Shown here: one piece after another, positions 1-5,387 of the stretch
How the letters are laid out: each line of letters starts with the position of its first letter
Numbering within the stretch: the first letter of the stretch is position 1
Program-made: the position numbers and the translations under genes
NCBI GenBank assembly: GCA_002413145.1
Contig: DHWK01000041.1
Coordinates: forward strand, 18,306 to 24,177
Origin: a bacterium UBP12_UBA5184
GTDB lineage: Bacteria; Vulcanimicrobiota; Vulcanimicrobiia; Vulcanimicrobiales; Vulcanimicrobiaceae
Reading direction: 5' to 3'
DNA length: 5,872 nucleotides
The notes under the pieces: model-generated
Told to the model about the DNA's origin: nothing
The model's database searches: none
What the model saw: the letters and a program-made list of their open reading frames with translations, nothing else

Positions 1-561
1 CTGCTGATAGGCCATGTAGATGCTGCCGCCGGTCGACGAGAACGGGAGATCGTCAATCGTTAGAACGCGCATTCCGAGCGAGACCTTCGCCCGAATCGGA
101 TTGAGCGAACTGTCGAACATCTCTTCGGTGATGCTGAACTCGGTGAAGCGGACCGGGACGATGCGCGCCTTGCTCCAAACGAAGAGCGTCAGGGGCGCGT
201 CCATCGGAATGATCTCAAGCGTGCCGTTTTGCGCGTTGGCGTCGGCAGTGGTGAGTTGCTGGCTCGTCGGATAAATGATCAACTCGAGCGTTGCGAGCAT
301 CGGTGTGATGCCGCTCTGCGTTACGGTTGGATTCGCTTGCGGGTCCGCCAGCATATCGGTCGCGTCGATCTCGGCCTCGAGCTTGATCGTCTCGATCGGC
401 GGCCCTTTGAGGCGCAACTGATCGACGTGCGGTCCGCTCTCGGCGCCGACGCCCTGAACCTGTAACGTGCGCGAGACTGTCTCGGGGTTGTACTGCAGCG
501 GAATGACACGCAGCACTGCCGATGTGGTCGGATCGACCAGGACGATGCCGCCCTTCAGCAT
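1..561 (-). CDS. CIS tube / Pvc7-like protein (3' end missing)
   Basis: An open frame from an ATG at 561 to the left window edge, 187 residues without a stop. It overlaps the 85-aa gene by 7 bases and has GAGGT at 575-571, 9 bases before the start. The protein begins MLKGGIVLVDP, then VIPLQYNPETVSRTL (19-33), LKGPPIETIKLEAEID (51-66), GITPMLATLELIIYP (84-98), PLTLFVWSKARIVPVRF (123-139) and SITEEMFDSSLNPIRAKVSL (143-162). This pattern (FQYNPDTxxRTL, then VWGxxRxxPVRxTxxSITEExFDxxLNPIRA) is that of the contractile injection system tube/Pvc7-like family, related in role to the LysM-bearing gp53-type baseplate proteins. In particles it is thought to sit in the hub or baseplate near the tube base. 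No LysM motif is visible in the present part; one could follow beyond the edge. A spike (VgrG-like) gene would be expected downstream. Only the C-terminal end is unseen. Confidence 0.87.
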   Translation of the reverse strand, partial: MLKGGIVLVDPTTSAVLRVIPLQYNPETVSRTLQVQGVGAESGPHVDQLRLKGPPIETIKLEAEIDATDMLADPQANPTVTQSGITPMLATLELIIYPTSQQLTTADANAQNGTLEIIPMDAPLTLFVWSKARIVPVRFTEFSITEEMFDSSLNPIRAKVSLGMRVLTIDDLPFSSTGGSIYMAYQQ

Positions 562-812
562 TTCGTACGCACCTCACGATGAACGCTGGCCGCGATGCCC
601 GCGCCCACGGTACTCGCCGCAGCGTTGCGCCCCGCGGCAAACGAGCCGCCGTCGGCGCGCGCGACGTCGCGCGCGCGCAACGGTACGGACTGCACGGTAA
701 ACAGCCGCATCAGCTCGCGGGCAACCGCATCGCCGATCGCCGAGCGTTTGCGCGGGTCGAAGCCGTGAAGGCGGATCTCGTCGATGGTTACGAACGTGGG
801 CGTGGGTTTCAT
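555..812 (-). CDS. Small eCIS-associated protein of unknown function (85 aa)
   Basis: A protein of 85 residues starting at an ATG (812) that overlaps the ATPase stop as ATGA. GGAG at 823-820, 7 bases upstream, supports this start; a longer frame from 863 would reach 51 bases further into the ATPase gene. The N-terminal part FVTIDEIRLHGFDPRKRSAIGDAVARELMRLF (7-38) reads as a beta strand, the phrase LHGFDP, and an amphipathic helix. The C-terminal half is a basic and glycine/alanine-rich segment (FAAGRNAAASTVGAGIAASV) ending in a helix. I recall similar short 'LHGFDP' proteins next to eCIS ATPases but know no function for them. There is one terminal cysteine, no membrane segment and no signal peptide. 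Its stop lies within the first codons of the next gene (7-base overlap), so it is co-translated with structural genes. It may be an assembly partner of the ATPase or a minor structural protein; this is inference. Confidence 0.78.
   Translation of the reverse strand: MKPTPTFVTIDEIRLHGFDPRKRSAIGDAVARELMRLFTVQSVPLRARDVARADGGSFAAGRNAAASTVGAGIAASVHREVRTKC
571..575 (-). promoter_or_regulatory. Ribosome binding site of the CIS tube / Pvc7-like gene
   Basis: GAGGT on the minus strand, 9 bases before the ATG at 561-559, embedded in the last codons of the 85-aa gene. It supports an independent start for the structural gene in addition to coupling through the 7-base overlap. Confidence 0.5.
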
Positions 813-2749
813 AACCAGGCTCCGATCTCGAGCTCGCTGGGTGCGCGCTCGATCTTGAGGCACTCTGTGCGCGCCGCGTGCAACAGGTGCTCCATACGCA
901 CCGGCTCGGAGGCGGCGGCGGCCAGGAACGACGCATGTAAAGCAATGTTGCGGATATTGCCGCCGGTGACGTTGAGGCGCGCGGTCTTTGTAAAATCGAG
1001 GTCTTCGGTCGGCACGCCGGACGCGAAAGCACGCCGCCAGATGGCCAGGCGCTGCTCGTAATCGGGGAACGGGAACGCGACGATGAAGCGGATGCGCCGT
1101 AAGAACGCCGGGTCGATCGCGCTACGCATGTTGGTGGTCAAAATTGCGACGCCGCGATAGGTTTCCACACGTTGCAGCAGATAGCTCACTTCGACGTTCG
1201 CGTAGCGATCGTGGCCGTATTGCACTTCGCCGCGTTTTCCGAAGAGCGCGTCACATTCGTCGAAAAGCAGGATCGCGCCGCCATCTTCGGCGGCGTCGAA
1301 CACGCACCGGAGGTTCTTCTCGGTCTCGCCGATGTACTTGCTCATGAGTGCGCTCAAATCGACGCGATACACATCGACGCCAAGCTCGTTGCCGATGGCC
1401 TCGGCCGCGAGCGTTTTCCCGGAACCGCTCGGGCCATGGAAGAGCGCGCTCAAACCTAAGCCGCGAACGCCCACGCGGCCCATCCCCCATCCCTCGTACA
1501 CCTGCGTGCGGTTGCGCGCGTGCGCGACGATGTCGCGCAGGGCGTCGCGCTGTAAGGCTGGCAGCACGAGCGCATCGGCGGCGGCCCGTCCGTCCAGGCG
1601 CTGGGCAACCCGATCGAGCCCGGCGCGTGCGCTCGCGCAGGCCGCGGACCACGCGGGAACCGTACCTACGCCGGCGTCGATGCCGATCATGTCCCCGACG
1701 GCGTGAATGCGGCCCCCGGTGAAATCGAATTGGCCGGCAAGCGAATCGGCGATGCCGCGCGCGCCGACGCCGTCGTCATCTTCCTTTCGAACTCCGGCGA
1801 GGACGTGTGCCCACAGATCGCGTTGCTCGGCGCGCGTCGGTTTGCCGATCGAAAGCGTGTAGGCCGAGCGACGTGCAAACGGCAGGGGGCGATCCGCGCC
1901 GACGACGATCGGGCCCGGCGCGTTCTCGACGAAGAGCACGACCGGCAACGATTCGGTCGTTTCGTCGAGACCGTGCGCGTCGAGGTAGAGGCCGGTACCG
2001 CGCAGCAGCGTTTCGCGCGCCCAGATTTGAGTTACGCGTCCGATCTCGCCGGGGTCGCGAGGCAGCGCGCGCGCGTCGATTACGATCTCGCTCGCGCCGA
2101 GGTTTGCGAACGCCTGGGCAGCAACGCCGCGCGTCGCGGCCGCGTCGTTCCCGGTAAGCTGCACCAGCGCGGGCCCGCGATCGTGCCCACGCAAAAGTTG
2201 CGCGATGCGCTCGACCGGCTCACGCTGCGACGGAGCGAGCTCGTCGGGCGTGAGAACGGCGCCAAGCAGGGGCCGCAACCGCGCATCGAGCTCCGCTACT
2301 CCGGCGAGTTCGTGCAGCACGTTTTCATCGATGCGCAGCGGCGCGGTCGTGAGCGCAACATCTGCGCCGAGGTTGACGAGCGACCAGCGGCGCAGCGGGG
2401 CCTGCGGCGTGAGCGCGCTCCAATGCGCGTCCTCAAAAGCGGCCAACGCCAGGCCGAACGTTGGATACGCACGCGACGGATCGCCGGCCGCGAGTGCGCA
2501 GAGTGACGCGAACGAGCCGTCCAGTTCGATCGCAGCGCACATGAGCAGCACTTTCCGTTCGAAATTCGAAAGCCCGAACGTCCTGCAGAGATTGTCGAGC
2601 GCGCTGACGATCTCGCGCTCGGGGCCCGGCCCGAGTGGCTCTTTTTCGTGCCCGGCGTGACGCTCGAGCACGCTACGCACGGCAGCGACCTCGGCCATCA
2701 GCGCAAGCTGATTGGCGCGGGACCAATCCGCGCGGACATGAACAGCCAT
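809..2749 (-). CDS. AAA+ ATPase of the contractile injection system (Afp15/Pvc15 type)
   Basis: A 646-residue cytoplasmic ATPase; in eCIS loci this protein is linked with particle assembly or remodelling. The N-terminal helical domain (about 1-165) has SNFERKVLLMCAAIELDGSF (61-80), typical of these ATPases. A first AAA-like module (about 190-355) is degenerate: LTGNDAAATR (198-207) replaces a Walker A P-loop, and LYLDAHGL (254-261) is a poor Walker B. The second module is intact: Walker A GPSGSGKT (439-446), pore-loop-like KYIGETEKNLR (471-481), Walker B ILLFDECD (493-500), sensor 1 TTN (538-540), arginine-finger region RRIR (551-554) and sensor 2 GGNIRN (596-601). It ends with a small helical lid. 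The KYIG pore loop suggests that it can thread or unfold a protein substrate. The ATG overlaps the DUF4255 stop (TGATG), with a weak GGTGA at 2761-2757. DUF4255 and ATPase genes are neighbours in Afp/PVC too, but there in the reverse order. Confidence 0.95.
   Translation of the reverse strand: MAVHVRADWSRANQLALMAEVAAVRSVLERHAGHEKEPLGPGPEREIVSALDNLCRTFGLSNFERKVLLMCAAIELDGSFASLCALAAGDPSRAYPTFGLALAAFEDAHWSALTPQAPLRRWSLVNLGADVALTTAPLRIDENVLHELAGVAELDARLRPLLGAVLTPDELAPSQREPVERIAQLLRGHDRGPALVQLTGNDAAATRGVAAQAFANLGASEIVIDARALPRDPGEIGRVTQIWARETLLRGTGLYLDAHGLDETTESLPVVLFVENAPGPIVVGADRPLPFARRSAYTLSIGKPTRAEQRDLWAHVLAGVRKEDDDGVGARGIADSLAGQFDFTGGRIHAVGDMIGIDAGVGTVPAWSAACASARAGLDRVAQRLDGRAAADALVLPALQRDALRDIVAHARNRTQVYEGWGMGRVGVRGLGLSALFHGPSGSGKTLAAEAIGNELGVDVYRVDLSALMSKYIGETEKNLRCVFDAAEDGGAILLFDECDALFGKRGEVQYGHDRYANVEVSYLLQRVETYRGVAILTTNMRSAIDPAFLRRIRFIVAFPFPDYEQRLAIWRRAFASGVPTEDLDFTKTARLNVTGGNIRNIALHASFLAAAASEPVRMEHLLHAARTECLKIERAPSELEIGAWL
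820..823 (-). promoter_or_regulatory. Ribosome binding site deciding the 85-aa gene start
   Basis: GGAG on the minus strand with a 7-base spacer to the ATG at 812-810. With the ATGA overlap it selects this start over the in-frame ATG at 863. Confidence 0.55.
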
Positions 2750-4014
2750 CAGAACGTCACCACGGGCGTCGTGAACTTCTTGGTCACGGGGTCGACCGCG
2801 AGCGGACTGTTCGCTCCGTCCACGCGCACGCGCACGAGATAGCTTTTTCCGGGCACCACTCCTTGCGTTCTGAAGATGACCGTATCGGGCAGCGTAATGT
2901 CCTGCGGCGCGGCGTCGAATGCGTACGAAAGGAGCGCAGCTCCGGGTGCGGCGTTCTTTTCCGCCAGCAAGATCGAGATCGTTTGGGTAGCAGCCAACGG
3001 CGGATCGAGGGTAGCGGTTACCGGCGTGAGGTGGGTGGTTGGATCGGGCGCGCCGACCGAAATCGTCTTGATGATGGGTTGCAACACAAACGACGCGACG
3101 TTCGACTCGACTATGGTCGTCAGCGGCGATTCGCCGAGGTCGACTTGACGCACGACGCGCAACGTGTTGATGCCGGCCAGAAGCACCGGCAACGTCACGC
3201 TCACGGCGGATCCGTCGCCGATCATGGTCGGCGTTTGCGGCGTCGACGGGGCGCCGTCGAAGATGACGACCGTGTTTTTTCCGAGTAAATTGCTGCCTTC
3301 GATCGTAATGCTCGCGCCCGCGGTATAGGCGACGAGCTGCGGCAGGATGGCGTCGATCGACGGCTCGACGAAGGGGATGACCGTCACCTTTTGCGTCAGC
3401 ACCGGCAGCGGCGCGGTAAAAGGCGCCTTCGTCTCGATCAAGGCGACGGTCACCGCGTATCCGGCGGAAACGCGAAACTTGCTGGGAAACGCCGTCCAGA
3501 GCTTAGCGAGCTCATCGGTCGTGAGCTGCTGCGGCGTGATCTTCAGCATCTCGAGTTGATTTGCGATGTCGGCGGTGGCAAGCGCCTTGTCAACCTCCGT
3601 CACCGGTGCCGCAAACACGTCTTGAATTTTTTGGCGGAAGAGAATCGGTATCTCGTGGAGAGCTTGCATCCCGAGACCGAGCATGATCTGGGCTTCGTAA
3701 TCGCCCGCGCTATACGCGCTGAGCAGGTAGTGAAGGTCGAGCGCGAGCGGCGCGCGTCCGATCGGATCGCCGTTCGATCCGCGGGTCGGCTGTCCAACTT
3801 CGCGCCAGCCTTGATTGTACGTGACGTGATACAGAAACAGGTTGAGGTTGGTAACCTCGGCGTCGACGCTGGTGTCGATGTGATCGGGCGGCGAAGATGT
3901 GGTGGTCGCAGAACCGAGTATGCCGGGGAGCACGAGGCGCGCCGCCGCCACCGCGTCGTCGATGACGGCCGCAATCACGCGTGAGGTTGCAGCAACGGCC
4001 AGCGCCGTGCTCAC
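2749..4014 (-). CDS. DUF4255 / Pvc16-like tail terminator protein with C-terminal Ig-like domains
   Basis: A 421-residue protein. Residues about 5-200 match the Pvc16/Afp16 N-terminal domain (DUF4255): an opening helix (VIAAVIDDAVAAA), then NLNLFLYHVTYNQGWRE (57-72), PLALDLHYLLSAYS (89-102) and MLGLGMQALHEIPIL (111-125). In Afp/PVC particles this protein caps the tube/sheath end and controls tail length; the same role is inferred here. Residues about 218-312 form an IPT/TIG-like beta domain (ITIEGSNLLG at 236-245, VVIFDG at 249-254, VSVTLP, INTLRVVRQV), and about 313-421 look like another Ig-like beta domain (SYLVRVRVDG near the end). The GTG start at 4014 overlaps the upstream stop as GTGA, with GAGG at 4024-4021, 6 bases away. 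Its stop overlaps the ATPase start as TGATG. No signal peptide or membrane segment is evident. Confidence 0.9.
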   Translation of the reverse strand: MSTALAVAATSRVIAAVIDDAVAAARLVLPGILGSATTTSSPPDHIDTSVDAEVTNLNLFLYHVTYNQGWREVGQPTRGSNGDPIGRAPLALDLHYLLSAYSAGDYEAQIMLGLGMQALHEIPILFRQKIQDVFAAPVTEVDKALATADIANQLEMLKITPQQLTTDELAKLWTAFPSKFRVSAGYAVTVALIETKAPFTAPLPVLTQKVTVIPFVEPSIDAILPQLVAYTAGASITIEGSNLLGKNTVVIFDGAPSTPQTPTMIGDGSAVSVTLPVLLAGINTLRVVRQVDLGESPLTTIVESNVASFVLQPIIKTISVGAPDPTTHLTPVTATLDPPLAATQTISILLAEKNAAPGAALLSYAFDAAPQDITLPDTVIFRTQGVVPGKSYLVRVRVDGANSPLAVDPVTKKFTTPVVTF

Positions 4015-4694
4015 GTGGTGCCTCGGTCGCGCGAGCGCAAATGTGCTTCGAGCGACGGCCCGCGCAGCACCGGGTGGGCCGGAGTAGATTTTGGAACGGG
4101 CGCATCGACGGCACGCACGTCGATTCGGCCGATATGCACGTACACGGGCGCAGGCTCCGGCGCGCGCGCTACGGTTTCGCGAGCGCCCGTCGCAGCCGGC
4201 CGCGCGGCGATCGCGGGCGCAGCCTGTTGCGGTAACAGACGCGGCGCGCGATCGAGGCCGGTTTCTGGGCGGGCAAGGTCCCGATCGGATTCAAGGGGAC
4301 GATCGGCGCCGTATGTTCCGTCGGTCCTTCGACTTCGCGCCTTCGGCGCTTCGCTCAGGATGACAGGGGCATCGACGCGGTTTGTTACTTCGGTCGCTCG
4401 ACCGTCGGCCGACTGCAGCCGGCCTCGGCTCGGGATGACAGGGATCGCGACATCTACGTCTACGCGGCTGCTCACAAGGTGTGCGTCATCGGCGTGCACG
4501 GTAGCGCTGCGCGCGGTGTCGTTGCGCGCATCGCGGCGCTGCTGTGAGGGAAGTGCACGCGTAGGCTCTGCTCCTGACGAGATTTCCAGCGGAAGATCGC
4601 GTGCGCTCGAGATTGACCAGCGGTTCGTCACCGGACGCAACGGTGCGCCGCTTCCGAGAGTGCGCTCGACAACGCGTGCAAGAAAACCGTTCAC
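4011..4694 (-). CDS. Disordered eCIS-associated protein with conserved ends (227 aa, function unknown)
   Basis: A protein of 227 residues from a GTG start at 4694 that overlaps the preceding stop as GTGA. AAGG at 4704-4701, 6 bases upstream, supports this start over the longer frame beginning at 4760, which would overlap the previous gene by 70 bases. The N-terminus NGFLARVVERTLG (about 2-14) and the C-terminal segment VYVHIGRIDVRAV (184-196), followed by PSLEAHLRSR (213-222), look conserved; I recall similar ends in unnamed proteins of eCIS loci. Everything between is low-complexity, rich in Arg, Ala, Pro, Ser and Asp, with no cysteine and no membrane segment, and is probably disordered. Residues 86-126 are encoded by two dispersed-repeat-like units that keep the frame open. 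Position between the baseplate and terminator genes suggests a structural linker or adaptor, but this is inference. The 4-base overlaps at both ends argue that it is a real gene. Confidence 0.72.
   Translation of the reverse strand: MNGFLARVVERTLGSGAPLRPVTNRWSISSARDLPLEISSGAEPTRALPSQQRRDARNDTARSATVHADDAHLVSSRVDVDVAIPVIPSRGRLQSADGRATEVTNRVDAPVILSEAPKARSRRTDGTYGADRPLESDRDLARPETGLDRAPRLLPQQAAPAIAARPAATGARETVARAPEPAPVYVHIGRIDVRAVDAPVPKSTPAHPVLRGPSLEAHLRSRDRGTT
4021..4024 (-). promoter_or_regulatory. Ribosome binding site for the GTG-started DUF4255 gene
   Basis: GAGG on the minus strand with a 6-base spacer to the GTG at 4014-4012. It supports this non-ATG start, which also makes a 4-base overlap with the preceding stop codon. 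Confidence 0.55.
4321..4368. repeat. Dispersed-repeat-like unit 2 ('GTCATCCTGAGCGAAGC' type)
   Basis: Read on the minus strand, this unit begins CCCTGTCATCCTGAGCGAAG and continues through an inverted repeat GCGCC-TTC-GGCGC (4337-4349 on the plus strand) to GTCGAAGGACC. The coding frame turns it into VILSEAPKARSRR. The nucleotide core and its 'VILSEA' translation are what I know as a repeat found dispersed in many GC-rich environmental genomes. It lies in direct orientation with unit 1; the two shared 16-base cores start 75 bases apart. Copy number in the source genome is unknown. Confidence 0.6.
4391..4443. repeat. Dispersed-repeat-like unit 1 (palindromic) inside the disordered protein gene
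   Basis: On the plus strand this unit ends with GCTCGGGATGACAGGG (4428-4443), which matches 15 of 16 bases with 4353-4368 in unit 2. It contains a perfect 6-base inverted repeat CGGTCG-CT-CGACCG (4391-4404), a 10-base palindrome GTCGGCCGAC (4404-4413) and a near-perfect 18-base palindrome GGCCGACTGCAGCCGGCC (4407-4424). Such clustering of hairpins next to a 'CATCC(C/T)GAGC' core is typical of small dispersed intergenic repeats. Whether other copies exist in this genome cannot be seen from the window. Confidence 0.5.
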
Positions 4695-5386
4695 CACGCA
4701 CCTTCGAGGTAGCGCTGCCGGCGAGCGTCGGGCAAGGCTAAGATCGCACGCTCGCTCCAACCGTATTTCGTGGCGAGCGCATCGACGTCGTCGAGCAAAC
4801 GGCGAGCGTACGCGTTAAGTTCGCGCCACAAGATCGACCCGATGTCGACGACCGGCGCGAACGGCACATCGCACGCGGGACAGGTCGTTGCGACCTCGAT
4901 TGTCGCGGGCACGCAGAGGGTTTCCAACGCTTGTTCGGCCTTCGCCAGGGTTTCTTCGTCGAGCGGCTCTCCGGCCTCGATGCAGCGCGAGCGCAACACG
5001 GCGGCGCCGGCGGTTGTGTCGCCGGCGGTCGCAACCGCGGCGAGATCGTAGCTGTTCGGCACGCGGTACGCGACGGTTTGACCGCGCACTTCGAGCGATC
5101 CACCGTCGCGCAGTTCGTCATCCCCGGGTGCGCTCAGTTGCAGTTCGACCTCGACCTCACACGCGCACGACGAGCACACCGCCACACCGGCAAGCCGCGG
5201 TCCGAATGCGAGGATGCGGCTTTGTACGAGCAACGCGTCGCGCCGATGCAGGCCGAGCGCTGCCAGCGCAGCGCGCGGCTCTCCGGTGAAGGCTTGAAGC
5301 AGCGTCAGCGCGCGGTCGATGGCGTGCTCGCGTTCGCCGGTCTCCCAAACCTCCAGCAAGGCCGCAGCGCTAGGCATCGCGAGCAT
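4691..5386 (-). CDS. T4 gp26/gp28-like baseplate protein with zinc-ribbon-like cysteines
   Basis: A 231-residue protein, probably a baseplate or hub-associated structural part. It resembles the T4 gp26/gp28-like baseplate family that follows tube genes in many eCIS and phage tail loci. The N-terminal part is helical (ALLEVWETGEREHAIDRALTLL, in outline). A CxxC pair lies at C71/C74, with C76 beside it, and a second at C169/C172 (TTCPACDVPF). The two pairs are about 95 residues apart and could form one zinc site. The C-terminal motif WRELNAYAR...YGWSERAILALPDARRQRYLE (about 187-228) is characteristic: a Tyr-Gly-Trp-Ser/Thr-Glu segment, then a helix ending in an Arg-Arg-Tyr-Leu stretch. The first ATG (5386) is 1 base after the tube gene stop. 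A second in-frame ATG is at 5377, and neither has a clear Shine-Dalgarno, so re-initiation after the tube stop is likely. The exact role in the baseplate is inferred from family and context. Confidence 0.82.
   Translation of the reverse strand: MLAMPSAAALLEVWETGEREHAIDRALTLLQAFTGEPRAALAALGLHRRDALLVQSRILAFGPRLAGVAVCSSCACEVEVELQLSAPGDDELRDGGSLEVRGQTVAYRVPNSYDLAAVATAGDTTAGAAVLRSRCIEAGEPLDEETLAKAEQALETLCVPATIEVATTCPACDVPFAPVVDIGSILWRELNAYARRLLDDVDALATKYGWSERAILALPDARRQRYLEGAW
4701..4704 (-). promoter_or_regulatory. Ribosome binding site deciding the GTG start at 4694
   Basis: AAGG on the minus strand, 6 bases before the GTG at 4694-4692. It lies inside the last codons of the gp26-like gene. Together with the GTGA start/stop overlap it favours 4694 over the adjacent GTG at 4697 and the upstream ATG at 4760. 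Confidence 0.5.
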
Positions 5387-5387
5387 G

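Noticed and set aside
215..640. Minus-strand 141-codon ORF
   Set aside because: An Arg/Ala-rich shadow across the junction of the 85-aa and Pvc7-like genes, both of which have family motifs or overlapping start/stop signals in a different frame.
1703..2506. Plus-strand 267-codon ORF
   Set aside because: It lies wholly within the AAA+ ATPase gene on the other strand. Long antisense frames are expected in GC-rich DNA, and the translation shows no domain.
2635..3288. Plus-strand 217-codon ORF
   Set aside because: Antisense shadow of the DUF4255 gene; the Arg/Gly/His-rich translation has no domain.
4391..4424. Hairpins as a transcription terminator or CRISPR repeat
   Set aside because: There is no T-tract, they lie inside a coding frame, and there are only two diverged units without regular spacers. 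They fit a dispersed repeat better.
4695..4760. N-terminal extension of the disordered protein from the ATG at 4760
   Set aside because: It would overlap the gp26-like gene by 70 bases. The GTG at 4694 has a ribosome binding site and the same GTGA overlap seen at the next junction.
4015..4818. Plus-strand 267-codon ORF
   Set aside because: Antisense to the disordered 227-aa gene and the end of the gp26-like gene. The translation is Arg/Ser/Ala-rich with no recognisable motif, while the minus strand has coupled starts and stops.
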